Shown: positions 53,235 through 61,826 of the stretch, one piece after another
Layout of the letters: each line of letters starts with the position of its first letter
Position numbering within the stretch: the stretch's first letter is position 1
From: Coriobacteriia bacterium
GTDB lineage: Bacteria > Actinomycetota > Coriobacteriia > Coriobacteriales > Atopobiaceae
NCBI GenBank assembly: GCA_030530145.1
Contig: JAUMVN010000009.1
Span: 1 to 64,000 of the forward strand
Direction: 5' to 3'
DNA: 64,000 bases
The notes under the pieces: model-generated
The model's database searches: none
Told to the model about the DNA's origin: nothing
Seen by the model: only the letters and a program-made list of their open reading frames with translations
Translations under genes and position numbers: made by a program

Positions 53235-55649
53235 CTACTTCCCGGCGGCGCGGACGGCGCGGGGCGCGGGGACGCCCGCCTCGATGCGCTCGACCAGCCA
53301 GCAGAGCGCGCGGTTGTCCTCGGCCTTGCGGTCGAAGCGCTCGGAGAGCTTCTCGAAGAGCGCGACGGCGAGGACGCAGAGGACGACGGTGGCGGCGAAG
53401 ACGTCCGCGGGCAGCCACGAGACGCAGAAGAAGTCGCGGAACAGCGTGCACGCCACGACGGCGAGCGCCGACATCGAGACTAGCAGGGCCTTGCGCAGCG
53501 GGGTCAGCGGCACCGAGATGCGATAGATGAGCGCCAGGCCGACGACGATGGCGATGAACATGCAGACCGTGGAGATCTCGCCGAAGTCGTGGCTCAGGAG
53601 CCGCCCGACGGAGAGCTCGGCGAAGAGCATCGCAATGATCGCGGCCGAGGCGGGCAGCGACTTCGAGAGGACGTTCGCGAGGAAGTTGCCGCTCACGCGC
53701 TCCTTGTTCGGCTCGAGCGCGAGCACGAACGAGGGCACGCCGATGACCACGGTCGAGATGAGCGACATCTGGATCGGGATGAAGGGATAGGGAGGGATGA
53801 AGATGCAGATAAGGGCGAGCGCGGCCGTGAAGACCGTCTTCACGAGGAAGAGCGAGGCGCTTCTCTGCAGGTTGTTGATGGAGCGGCGCCCCTCGGCCAC
53901 GACCTCGGGCATGTGCGAGAAGTCGTTGTCGGCCAGCACGATCTCCGAGACGTTGCGCGCGGCCGCGGAGCCCGAGGCCATGGAGACCGAGCAGTCGGCC
54001 TCGCGCAGGGCGAGGACGTCGTTGACGCCGTCGCCCGTCATGGCGACCGTGCGCCCGCGGCGGTGCAGGGCGTCCACGAGCTCGCGCTTCTGCTGCGGGG
54101 TCACGCGCCCGAAGACGCGCGCCTCGTCGACGGCCGCGTCGAGCTTCTCGGGCGTGTCGAGCGTCGAGGCGTCGACGTAGCGGTCGGCGCCGGGGACGCC
54201 CGCCATCGTCGCGATGGCGCTGACGGTCCTCGGGTCGTCGCCCGAGATGACGCGCAGCTCGACGCCCTGCTCGATGAAGAAGCGCATGGTCTCGGGGGCG
54301 GAGTCGCGGACCTTGTCGCGGATGCCGACGCAACCGAGCAGGCGCGGGGAGCCCAGAAGCTCCTCCTCGTCGCCGAAGCCGTCGCACTCGCAGACGACCA
54401 TGCGCCTCTCTATGTCCTCGAAGCCGGCGCAGAGAAGGTCGGCCTCCCCCATCCGGGCCTCGCCGAGGACGAACTGCGCGGCGCCCATGACGAGCGCGCG
54501 CCCGTCGTCGGTGACGCAGCCGGAGTACTTGCGCGCGGAGCTGAAGGGCACGGCGCGGGCTATCCCGCGGTCCAGGGAAGCGGCGTGGTCGCGCGCATAG
54601 GCGAGAAGCGCCTTGGCCGTCTCGTTCGCGTCGGCGCCGTTGGCGACCGAGACCGCGGCGAAGGCCTCCACCGCCGCCGAGGCGTCGAGGCCGCGGGCCG
54701 GCTCGACGTGCGCGACGACCATCTCGCCGGAAGTGATGGTGCCCGTCTTGTCGAGGCAGAGCGTGTCCACGCGCGCGAGGGTCTCCACGCAGTAGGACTG
54801 CTGCACGAGGACGCCGCGCGAGCCCAGGCGCGTCGTCGCGATGGCGAGGACCGACGAGGTCAGCAGCACGAGGCCCTGCGGGATCATGCCGAGGACGGCG
54901 GAGGAGGCCGAGAGGATGGCGTCCTCGACGGCGCCGCCCTCCATGAAGAGGGTGCGCAGGAAAAGCCCGAGCCCCAGCGGCACGAGCAGGATCGTGCCCA
55001 TGCGGATGATCGCCTTCAGGGTGGCCAGGATCTCGGACTTGATGTCCTTGACGTACTTGGCCTCGGCGTTGATCTTCGCCGCGAACCCCTCGCGGCCGAC
55101 CTTCGTCACGCGGGCGACGAGGCTGCCGCTCTCGACGAAGCTGCCGGAGTAGAGCGGCGAGCCGGGGGCCTTCGCCACCGGGACCGACTCGCCGGTGAGA
55201 AGCGACTCGTCGCAGTAGACGTTGCCCTCGACGACCTCGGAGTCCGCGGGGACCTGGTCTCCGTGGGAGAGCCGCATGAGGTCGTCGATCACGAGCTCGG
55301 AGGGCGCGATCCCCACGTCCGCGCCGTCGCGCACGACGACGACCTCCTTCTGCGTCATGATCGTGAGCTTGTCGATCGTGCGCTTGGAGCGGATCTCCTG
55401 GAAGACGCCGATCACGAGGTTCGCCCCGACGATGGTCAGGAAAAGCAGGTTGCGGTACTCGCCGGTGAAGAAGATGAGCGACGCCATGGCGAGGTTCACG
55501 GCGTTGAAGAGCGTGAAGGCGTGGGTCGCCACGATCTGCGGGATGCTCTTGGTCTTCACGTCCGTGTCGTGGTTCACGCGGCCGTCGGCCACCCGCTGGG
55601 CGACCTCGGCGGAGGTGAGGCCGCTGAGCTGGGGCTTCTCTTCGGGCAT
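53235..55649 (-). CDS. Cation-translocating P-type ATPase (CtpE-like)
   Basis: An 804-residue pump. The actuator domain has TGES (152-155), the membrane helix before the phosphorylation domain has IPQGL (256-260, in place of the common PEGL), and the phosphorylation motif is DKTGT (D300). TGDGVND is in the hinge, and six hydrophobic segments form the C-terminal membrane part. No heavy-metal CPC motif or N-terminal metal-binding domain is present. The layout resembles mycobacterial CtpE (a Ca2+ importer), but the ion is not readable here. ATG 55649 follows AGAGGAG. Confidence 0.88.
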   Translation of the reverse strand: MPEEKPQLSGLTSAEVAQRVADGRVNHDTDVKTKSIPQIVATHAFTLFNAVNLAMASLIFFTGEYRNLLFLTIVGANLVIGVFQEIRSKRTIDKLTIMTQKEVVVVRDGADVGIAPSELVIDDLMRLSHGDQVPADSEVVEGNVYCDESLLTGESVPVAKAPGSPLYSGSFVESGSLVARVTKVGREGFAAKINAEAKYVKDIKSEILATLKAIIRMGTILLVPLGLGLFLRTLFMEGGAVEDAILSASSAVLGMIPQGLVLLTSSVLAIATTRLGSRGVLVQQSYCVETLARVDTLCLDKTGTITSGEMVVAHVEPARGLDASAAVEAFAAVSVANGADANETAKALLAYARDHAASLDRGIARAVPFSSARKYSGCVTDDGRALVMGAAQFVLGEARMGEADLLCAGFEDIERRMVVCECDGFGDEEELLGSPRLLGCVGIRDKVRDSAPETMRFFIEQGVELRVISGDDPRTVSAIATMAGVPGADRYVDASTLDTPEKLDAAVDEARVFGRVTPQQKRELVDALHRRGRTVAMTGDGVNDVLALREADCSVSMASGSAAARNVSEIVLADNDFSHMPEVVAEGRRSINNLQRSASLFLVKTVFTAALALICIFIPPYPFIPIQMSLISTVVIGVPSFVLALEPNKERVSGNFLANVLSKSLPASAAIIAMLFAELSVGRLLSHDFGEISTVCMFIAIVVGLALIYRISVPLTPLRKALLVSMSALAVVACTLFRDFFCVSWLPADVFAATVVLCVLAVALFEKLSERFDRKAEDNRALCWLVERIEAGVPAPRAVRAAGK

Positions 55650-55720
55650 GGGGCTCCTCTTGCTGTAAAAGGCCGCCCGGGAAGAAGGGCGGCCGGATAT
55701 CGTCTGGTCCACAAACAACG

Positions 55721-55748
55721 ACTATACCCCACGGGACGGGCGGTCCAA
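55721..55748 (-). promoter_or_regulatory. Promoter for the P-type ATPase gene
   Basis: On the minus strand TTGGAC (55748-55743), 16 bp, then TATAGT (55726-55721). It lies about 70 bp upstream of the start codon. Confidence 0.7.
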
Positions 55749-55784
55749 CAAGGTGCGACCAACCTTACGAAGTCCTGAGAGTTC

Positions 55785-55838
55785 GCGCATCGCGGGGCAC
55801 GCCGCGGCGGCGATGCGCTATACTCATCTGCGCATCGC
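55785..55838 (+). promoter_or_regulatory. tRNA-Arg promoter region with inverted repeats
   Basis: A TATACT -10 box (55819-55824) lies just upstream of the tRNA; no good -35 is visible. The nonamer GCGCATCGC occurs at 55785-55793 and 55830-55838, with its exact complement at 55810-55818, so inverted repeats flank the -10 on both sides. Confidence 0.5.
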
Positions 55839-55913
55839 GCCCATAGCTCAGTGGATTAGAGCGTTTGCCTCCGGAGCAAAAGGTCGTGGGTTCGAATCCC
55901 CCTGGGCGCACCA
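55837..55913 (+). tRNA. tRNA-Arg(CCG)
   Basis: A 77-nt cloverleaf: acceptor GCGCCCA/TGGGCGC, D arm AGCTCAGTGGATTAGAGC, anticodon stem TTTGC/GCAAA around CTCCGGA (anticodon CCG, reading CGG), T arm GGGTTCGAATCCCC, discriminator A and encoded CCA. A terminator follows 10 bp downstream. The accessory NERD segment lies immediately beyond. Confidence 0.97.
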
Positions 55914-55923
55914 AAGACTCGCC

Positions 55924-55947
55924 AAGGCCCCGCACGGGGCCTTTTTT
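55924..55947 (+). terminator. Terminator after tRNA-Arg
   Basis: AAGGCCCC/GGGGCCTT stem with a GCAC loop, followed by TTTTTTATT on the plus strand. Confidence 0.9.
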
Positions 55948-55954
55948 ATTTCGA

Positions 55955-55993
55955 AGTTCGGAAGGCTTCCCAGGTTTGGAAGCCTTCCGAACT
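55955..55993 (+). repeat. Palindromic repeat A at the left edge of the NERD cassette
   Basis: 16-base arms AGTTCGGAAGGCTTCC (55955-55970) and its exact complement (55978-55993) around a 7-nt centre. 36 of 39 positions are identical, in the same orientation, to repeat C at 57264-57302. There is no U-tract, so it is not a terminator. The roughly 290 bp from here to the NERD gene contain a possible promoter and no gene. Confidence 0.85.
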
Positions 55994-56211
55994 CGAAGCC
56001 GAAACTAGGATTTATAAGTGAGCGAAGCTTGCCGCGAAAAGCGGCCGCCGGTCGCCTATGCGCAATCCCTACGCGTGCGTTAATGTGATGACGCCAATAT
56101 CGATAAGGCCATTTCGCTAGCAAGAAGCACCTAGGCGACCTTCACTACTCAGCAAATTGAAACCAGGCCGAGCACGAAGGCAATTGATTTCGATGTATAT
56201 AAATACATTCC

Positions 56212-56239
56212 TTTCCCATTACGCCTGGCATGCGATAAT
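56212..56239 (+). promoter_or_regulatory. Possible promoter for the NERD gene
   Basis: TTTCCC (56212-56217), 16 bp, GATAAT (56234-56239). Just upstream ATGTAT (56193-56198) and ATACAT (56203-56208) form a small inverted repeat that could be an operator. Confidence 0.4.
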
Positions 56240-56289
56240 AGCAGCGGCGGATTCGTGGGAGACAGACGAAATTAGACCGGAGAATGACA

Positions 56290-57156
56290 ATGGAGAAGCC
56301 TCTTTTGGACATGCTCTTCGACGAAATACTCGACAGCATCTTTGGCAGTACCTCAGACAACGAATGGTTGGGAAGGCACGGCGAAAGGCTCACGAAACGC
56401 AAGCTTAAGCGATTAAATTATTTCGGTTGCAAGGGAGAAGTCCTTTGCAACGCATATATCCCCAAGCCCGACGGCACAACAAGCGAAATTGACCTGCTGT
56501 TCATAACCGAAAAAGGAATCTTCGTAATCGAAAGCAAAAACTACAGCGGGTGGATTTTCGGTTCGGAAGAGCAATTCAAATGGACGGTATCGTTGCCCGG
56601 AGGCCATAAAGAGCACTTCTACAACCCGATTAAGCAGAATGGGAGCCATATCAAATGGCTAACCAATTATCTAGGGGAAAGTTGTCCTTTCTTCTCTCTG
56701 ATCGTCTTTTCTGAACGCTGCGAACTCAAGAAGATAACGACAAAATCGCAGGGCGTGTGGGTCATCAAACGCGATTCACTCAGCGCAACGATTCGGAAAT
56801 TATGGCAGGGATCGCCGAGCGTCATGAGCGAAGAAGACGTGGAGCGAGTCTATAGTCGCCTGGCCCCGCTTACCAATAAGACCAAGGCAGAAAAGGCTGC
56901 GCACGTCGAGAACATAAGGAACCGCAAATACAGTTCACCTGAATTTACGTCACCCCCTTCAACAAATACCACGGTAAATACCGAGCAGTCAGTAAGCGCC
57001 AAATGCCCTTCGACAGAAACGCTGCCGCCGCCGAGGTGTCCTCTCTGCGGCTCCCCGATGGTACTTAGGACAGCCAAGCGAGGCGCGAGGGCGGGAAAGA
57101 AGTTTTGGGGCTGCAACTCCTACCCAAAATGCCACGGAATAATAAACATCGACTGA
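56290..57156 (+). CDS. NERD-domain nuclease-related protein with C-terminal topoisomerase-type zinc finger
   Basis: A 288-residue protein. The N-terminal NERD domain (about 28-140) has restriction-endonuclease-like residues: E32 (GRHGERL), D68 (SEIDLLFI) and E81-x-K83 (IESKN). A Ser/Thr/Pro-rich linker (about 200-245) leads to a C4 zinc finger, C250, C253, C275 and C281 (RCPLCGSP, FWGCNSYPKC), as found in DNA topoisomerases. It is clearly A+T-richer, with different codon use (AAA, ATA) from its neighbours, indicating transfer. The second ATG was chosen because GGAG is seven bases upstream. It is probably a DNA-processing or defence-type nuclease; the target is unknown. Confidence 0.85.
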   Translation: MEKPLLDMLFDEILDSIFGSTSDNEWLGRHGERLTKRKLKRLNYFGCKGEVLCNAYIPKPDGTTSEIDLLFITEKGIFVIESKNYSGWIFGSEEQFKWTVSLPGGHKEHFYNPIKQNGSHIKWLTNYLGESCPFFSLIVFSERCELKKITTKSQGVWVIKRDSLSATIRKLWQGSPSVMSEEDVERVYSRLAPLTNKTKAEKAAHVENIRNRKYSSPEFTSPPSTNTTVNTEQSVSAKCPSTETLPPPRCPLCGSPMVLRTAKRGARAGKKFWGCNSYPKCHGIINID

Positions 57157-57177
57157 ATCATCTCAAGCAGCTAGTGC

Positions 57178-57198
57178 GAGTTCGGAAGGCTTCCAAAC
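57178..57198 (+). repeat. Repeat B, half-element after the NERD gene
   Basis: 21 bases beginning GAGTTCGGAAGGCTTCC are the exact reverse complement of 55974-55994 in repeat A. Repeat B therefore forms a perfect 21-bp inverted pair with A around the NERD gene. Confidence 0.8.
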
Positions 57199-57263
57199 TC
57201 GCGGCGCTTCTTAGCAGCAAGAAACGGAAGTCCTTTACCTGCAAATATACGAATCGCAACCGA

Positions 57264-57302
57264 TTTTCGGAAGGCTTCCCAAGTTTGGAAGCCTTCCGAA
57301 CT
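57264..57302 (+). repeat. Palindromic repeat C at the right edge of the NERD cassette
   Basis: 14-base arms TTCGGAAGGCTTCC (57266-57279) and its complement (57287-57300). It is a direct copy of repeat A with three substitutions over 39 positions. From here to the next gene (57303-57413) the G+C-rich host composition resumes, and I see no clear promoter. Confidence 0.85.
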
Positions 57303-57413
57303 TGGAGAGAGGCGGGGCGATGTTTCGGGCCGGTAGCGGCGAGGATGAGCGGGCGTTTCCCCGTGTTAACATCGTCAAGCTTGTGTACCGAGACCGAAAG
57401 CAGGAACGCCCAC

Positions 57414-58448
57414 ATGATCGCCGTCGTAAAGAACACCGCCACGGATGAGCAGCTCAGCCACTTCGTCAAGTGGATCGAGGACCGCGGCTATAAGACCAAC
57501 GTCTCCCCCGGCGACGAGGAGACGATCGTCGGCATCATCGGCGACACCACCAAGATCGACCCCTTCCTGCTCGAGAGCATGGACATCATCGAGCGCGTCC
57601 AGCGCGTGACCGAGCCGTTCAAGAAGGCCAACCGCAAGTTCCACCCCGAGGACACCGTCGTCGACTGCGGCCACGGCGTGCTCATCGGCGGCGGCCACTT
57701 CCAGGTCATGGCCGGCCCCTGCTCCGTCGAGGGCGAGAACCTCAAGGCCATCGCCCGCGCCTGCAAGCAGGCCGGCGCGACCATCCTGCGCGGCGGCGCC
57801 TTCAAGCCCCGCACCTCCCCCTACACCTCGCAGGGCATGGGCGAGCGCGGCATCGACCTGCTCATGGAGACGGGCGCCGAGCTCGACATGCCGGTGGTGA
57901 CCGAGGTCATGGACCCGCGCGACGTCCAGCTCTTCGTGGACAAGAAGGTCGACATCATGCAGATCGGCGCCCGCAACGCCCAGAACTTCCCGCTGCTGCG
58001 CGAGGTCGGCAAGACGGGCACCCCGGTCCTGCTCAAGCGGGGCATGTCCGAGACCATCGACGAGTTCCTCATGGCCGCCGAGTACATCATGAGCGAGGGC
58101 AACGAGAACGTAATCCTCTGCGAGCGCGGCATCCGCACCTTCGAGACCCGTACCCGCAACACCTTCGACGTCAACGCCATCCCGGTGCTCCACCACCTGA
58201 CCCACCTGCCGGTCGTGGGCGACCCCTCGCATTCCACTGGCTACACGCGCTACGTGCGCCCCGCCGCCTACGCGGCCACCGCGGCCGGCGCCGACGGCCT
58301 GGAGATCGAGGTCCACGACAACCCCTCCGAGGCGTGGTCGGACGGCGCCCAGGCCCTCACGCCCGAGATGTTCTCCGACGCCATGGCCCGCATCGCGCTC
58401 ATCCGCGAAGCCGTCACCGCGGACCTCGAGCCCGCGAAGGAGGCGTAG
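57414..58448 (+). CDS. aroF: 3-deoxy-7-phosphoheptulonate synthase (DAHP synthase, type I beta)
   Basis: A 344-residue entry enzyme of the shikimate pathway, condensing PEP with erythrose-4-phosphate. The N-terminal ferredoxin-like (FeLA/ACT-like) regulatory domain (1-70) marks the I-beta type. The barrel has GPCSVEG (101-107), GGAFKPRTSPYTSQGMG with K131, and GDPSHSTGYT. ATG 57414 follows AGGA. It is the first gene of the aromatic cluster, 5 bp before tyrA. The FeLA domain suggests allosteric control, perhaps by Phe/Tyr or prephenate (inference). Confidence 0.96.
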   Translation: MIAVVKNTATDEQLSHFVKWIEDRGYKTNVSPGDEETIVGIIGDTTKIDPFLLESMDIIERVQRVTEPFKKANRKFHPEDTVVDCGHGVLIGGGHFQVMAGPCSVEGENLKAIARACKQAGATILRGGAFKPRTSPYTSQGMGERGIDLLMETGAELDMPVVTEVMDPRDVQLFVDKKVDIMQIGARNAQNFPLLREVGKTGTPVLLKRGMSETIDEFLMAAEYIMSEGNENVILCERGIRTFETRTRNTFDVNAIPVLHHLTHLPVVGDPSHSTGYTRYVRPAAYAATAAGADGLEIEVHDNPSEAWSDGAQALTPEMFSDAMARIALIREAVTADLEPAKEA

Positions 58449-58453
58449 CGCGC

Positions 58454-59338
58454 ATGGCGGAGAAGAACGAACCCCAGGCCACGGCCTTCGTCCCCGGCCG
58501 CATCGGCGTCGTGGGGCTCGGCCTCATGGGCGGCTCATTTGCCCGCGCCTTCCGCGCGGAGAACGTCGATGTCTACGCCTGGAACCGCACCCGCAGCACC
58601 CTCGAGCTCGCCGAGATCGAGACCGTGCGCGGCGAGCTCGACGACGACACCGTCCCCACCTGCGAGCTCATCATCCTCGCCGGCTATCCCCAGGCCACGA
58701 TCGACTGGCTCCACGAGATGGCCGAGCTCATCTCGCCGGGCGCCATCGTCATCGACACCGTGGGCGTCAAGCGCAAGATCTGCGAGGAGTGCGAGGCCAT
58801 CGCCGCCGGCCACGATTGGACCTTCGTCGGCTGCCACCCCATGGCAGGCACCCAGTACTCCGGGTTCGCGCACTCCCGCGCGACCATGTTCAAGGGAGCC
58901 CCGATGGTCGTCGTCCCGCCCTCCGGCATGGACGACTTCGAGCGCGTGGAGATCCTCGAGCGCCTGAAGGCCCTTCTCGCCCCGTGCCGTTTCGGCAGCT
59001 TCACCCTGGCCACGGCGCCCGTCCACGACCGCATGATCGCCTTCACCTCGCAGCTCTGCCACGTGGTCTCGAACGCCTACGTTAAGAGCCCGACCTCCCG
59101 CGACCACCACGGCTTCTCGGCCGGCAGCTACCGCGACCTCACGCGCGTGGCGCGCCTGAACGCGCCGATGTGGACGGAGCTCTTCCTGGACAACGCCGAC
59201 TATCTCTCCGATGAGCTCGGCATCATCATCAAGAACCTGCAGGACTACAAGGACGCCATCGACGAGGGGGACGCTGAGAAGCTCGAGGCGCTTCTCGCCG
59301 ACGGCGACCGCATCAAGAGGGAGATCGAGGGCCGATGA
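58454..59338 (+). CDS. tyrA: Prephenate dehydrogenase
   Basis: A 294-residue NAD(P)-dependent enzyme of the tyrosine branch. The Rossmann motif is GVVGLGLMGGSFARA, the active-site His is in CHPMAGTQYSGF, and SQLCHVVSNAYV begins the helical dimer domain. There is no chorismate-mutase or ACT domain. It overlaps aroB by 4 bp. Confidence 0.94.
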   Translation: MAEKNEPQATAFVPGRIGVVGLGLMGGSFARAFRAENVDVYAWNRTRSTLELAEIETVRGELDDDTVPTCELIILAGYPQATIDWLHEMAELISPGAIVIDTVGVKRKICEECEAIAAGHDWTFVGCHPMAGTQYSGFAHSRATMFKGAPMVVVPPSGMDDFERVEILERLKALLAPCRFGSFTLATAPVHDRMIAFTSQLCHVVSNAYVKSPTSRDHHGFSAGSYRDLTRVARLNAPMWTELFLDNADYLSDELGIIIKNLQDYKDAIDEGDAEKLEALLADGDRIKREIEGR

Positions 59339-60438
59339 GCGCGGAAGAGACCATCGTCGAGGTGCCGGCGCCCTCGCGCAGCTACGAGGTCCGAGTCGGC
59401 TGCGGCATCCTGGACAGCATCGGCGAGGTGACCCGCGCCGCGGCCGGCGGCGAGCGCGCCTGCGTCATCACCGAGACGAACGTGGGGCCGATCTACGCCA
59501 ACCGGGTCGAGGCCTCGCTCGCGGCCGCGGGCTACACGGTGAGCACCCTCACCTTCGAGGCCGGCGAGCAGAACAAGCGCCTCTCGACGCTCGAGACCCT
59601 ACTTGAGGGGCTCGCCGAGGCCGAGCTCACGCGCGACGACGTCGTGGTCGCCCTCGGCGGCGGCGTCACGGGCGACATGGCGGGCCTCGCCGCGGCCATG
59701 TACCTGCGCGGCATCCAGGTCGTGCAGGCCCCGACCTCGCTTCTTGCCATGGTCGACTCGAGCGTGGGCGGCAAGGTCGCCGTCGACCTCGCCCACGGCA
59801 AGAACCTCTGCGGCTTCTTCTGGCAGCCGAGCGCCGTCGTGGCCGACGTCGAGTGCCTCCACAGCATCGACCGCTCGCTCTACACCGACTCCATCGGCGA
59901 GGTCGTCAAGCACGCCGTGCTCGCAGATCCCCAGATGCTCGCCGACCTCACGGCACGCCCCATGAACGGCGAGGGCTACCCCGACGAGCTCGTGGCCCGC
60001 ATCGTGGCGGAGAACGTCCGCATCAAGCGCGACGTCGTCGTCTCCGACGAGAAGGAGCGCGGCCTTCGCCAGACGCTTAACCTCGGCCACACCATCGGCC
60101 ACGGCATCGAGGCCGCGAGCGACTTCAAGCTCGGCCACGGATCGAGCGTGGCCGCAGGCCTGTGCTGCATGGCGCGCGCCGCTTGCGCCAAGGGTTGGTG
60201 CAAGCCCGAGACCCGCGACGCGATCGTGGCCGCCATGGCCGCCCAGGGCCTGCCCACCGACACCGAACTGCCCCACGACGTGGTCTTCGACTACATGACC
60301 CACGACAAGAAGCGCCACGGCGACACCATGAACATCGTCGTTCCCGCCGAGATCGGCGCCGTCGAGGTCCGCAAGGTCACGATGGCCGAGCTCCGCGAGC
60401 TCGTCGACCTCGGCTGCGGCACCGGCAAGGAGGACTGA
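59335..60438 (+). CDS. aroB: 3-dehydroquinate synthase
   Basis: A 367-residue second shikimate enzyme, cyclising DAHP with NAD and a metal. Motifs are LGGGVTGDMAGLAAAMYLRG, PTSLLAMVDSSVGGKVAVD and the metal-binding LGHTIGHGIEA, LGHGSSVAAG and HDKKRHGDTMN. Overlaps tyrA by ATGA; 3 bp before aroA. Confidence 0.97.
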   Translation: MSAEETIVEVPAPSRSYEVRVGCGILDSIGEVTRAAAGGERACVITETNVGPIYANRVEASLAAAGYTVSTLTFEAGEQNKRLSTLETLLEGLAEAELTRDDVVVALGGGVTGDMAGLAAAMYLRGIQVVQAPTSLLAMVDSSVGGKVAVDLAHGKNLCGFFWQPSAVVADVECLHSIDRSLYTDSIGEVVKHAVLADPQMLADLTARPMNGEGYPDELVARIVAENVRIKRDVVVSDEKERGLRQTLNLGHTIGHGIEAASDFKLGHGSSVAAGLCCMARAACAKGWCKPETRDAIVAAMAAQGLPTDTELPHDVVFDYMTHDKKRHGDTMNIVVPAEIGAVEVRKVTMAELRELVDLGCGTGKED

Positions 60439-60441
60439 CCC

Positions 60442-61734
60442 ATGGACATGAGGATCGCCCCCGGGCGCCTGTCCGGGACCGTCGAGGCCATCGCCTCGAA
60501 GTCCGAGGCGCACCGCCTGCTCATCTGCGCCGCGTTCGCCGACGGCGTGACCGACATCGACTGCAACACCACCTCCCAGGACATCGACGCCACGGCCGAG
60601 TGCCTGCGCTCCCTCGGCGCCCGCGTCACGCGAACCAAGAAGGGCTTCCGCGTCGTGCCCGTCGACGCGTCGACGCCCGCGAGAGGCGCCCTGCTCGACT
60701 GCGGCGAGTCCGGCTCCACCATGCGCTTCCTGCTGCCGGTCGTCGCCGCCCTCGGCTGCGAGGCGAGCCTCACCGGCCACGGCCGCCTTCCCCAGCGCCC
60801 GCTCTCCCCGCTCTACGAGGTGCTGGCCGACCACGGCTGCGAGCTCGGGCCTCAGGGCACGGTGCCGCTGCCCGTGGGCGGCAAGCTCGCCGCCGGCCGC
60901 TTCGAGATCGCCGGCAACGTGAGCTCCCAGTACGTGAGCGGACTGCTCATGGCAGCGCCCCTCACCGGCGACGCCTGCGAGGTCTTCGTCACCGAGCCCG
61001 TGGAGTCGCTCCCCTACATCGACATCACCTGCGCGGCGCTGTCCGAGTTCGGCGTATCCGTCGACCGCGCCAAGCACGCGGAGGACGGCAAGGGCGGACT
61101 TCTCTTCAAGGTCCCCGCGGGCTCGCGCTACCGGACGCCCGGCCGCGTCCGCGTGGGCGGCGACTGGTCGAACGCCGCTTTCTGGCTCGCGGCGGGCGCC
61201 CTCTCGGAGAAGGGCGTCACCGTCGAGAACATCGACATGCGCTCCACCCAGGGCGACCGCGCCATCCTCGGCGCCCTCGCGCTTCTCGGCGCCCGCGTCG
61301 AGCGGGGGGCGACCTCGGTGACGGTGCGCCCGGACGCGCTCAAGGGCTGCAGGCTCGACGTGAGCAGCTGCCCGGACCTCGTCCCTCCCCTCGCGGCCGT
61401 CGCGGCCTGCGCCGAGGGGACGACCGCCATCGTCGGCGCGGCTCGCCTGCGCATCAAGGAGTCCGACCGTCTCCAGACCGTGTCGGACGCGGTGAACGCC
61501 CTCGGCGGGCGCGTCACCCAGACCGAAGACGGCCTGGTCATCGAGGGCGCGACGGCGCTCTCCGGCGGCCAGGTCGACGCCGCGAACGACCACCGCATCG
61601 CCATGATGTCGGCCGTTCTCGCCACGCGCTGCGAGGGCCCCAGCTCCATCCGCGGCGCCCAGTGCGTCGCCAAATCCTACCCCGCCTTCTTCGACGACTT
61701 CGCCGCGCTCGGCGGCGGGTGCGCCGAGCTCTAG
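60442..61734 (+). CDS. aroA: 3-phosphoshikimate 1-carboxyvinyltransferase (EPSP synthase)
   Basis: A 430-residue two-domain inverse alpha-beta barrel joining PEP to shikimate-3-phosphate. Conserved regions are ASKSEAHRLLICAAFADG, DCGESGSTMRFLLPV, GRLPQRPLSPL and KESDRLQTVSDAVNALGG, plus the DHRIAMM motif near the C-terminus. Length is normal. Confidence 0.96.
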   Translation: MDMRIAPGRLSGTVEAIASKSEAHRLLICAAFADGVTDIDCNTTSQDIDATAECLRSLGARVTRTKKGFRVVPVDASTPARGALLDCGESGSTMRFLLPVVAALGCEASLTGHGRLPQRPLSPLYEVLADHGCELGPQGTVPLPVGGKLAAGRFEIAGNVSSQYVSGLLMAAPLTGDACEVFVTEPVESLPYIDITCAALSEFGVSVDRAKHAEDGKGGLLFKVPAGSRYRTPGRVRVGGDWSNAAFWLAAGALSEKGVTVENIDMRSTQGDRAILGALALLGARVERGATSVTVRPDALKGCRLDVSSCPDLVPPLAAVAACAEGTTAIVGAARLRIKESDRLQTVSDAVNALGGRVTQTEDGLVIEGATALSGGQVDAANDHRIAMMSAVLATRCEGPSSIRGAQCVAKSYPAFFDDFAALGGGCAEL

Positions 61735-61826
61735 AGACCGACCCGGGCGCCGACGCGCCCTCCACCGAAAGACTCGGCGCCCCCGCGAGCCGCGCGCGCC
61801 GCAGACACCGTCCAAAAGGAGAGAGC

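Noticed and set aside
55848-56123. Short minus-strand open frame across tRNA-Arg
   Set aside because: It is the antisense of the tRNA and its terminator, a common artefact. It has no ribosome site.
56145-56408. Small open frames on both strands at the start of the NERD gene
   Set aside because: They overlap the NERD gene in other frames, with no ribosome-binding site and no recognisable domain.
55914-57413. attL/attR duplication of the tRNA-Arg 3' end marking an integrated island
   Set aside because: I searched by eye for the T-arm/acceptor sequence beyond the NERD gene and found no second copy. No integrase is present. The palindromic repeats are a different signal.
57303-57413. Leader peptide/attenuator controlling the aromatic cluster
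   Set aside because: A short open frame exists upstream of aroF, but it has no run of Phe, Tyr or Trp codons and no paired terminator hairpin.
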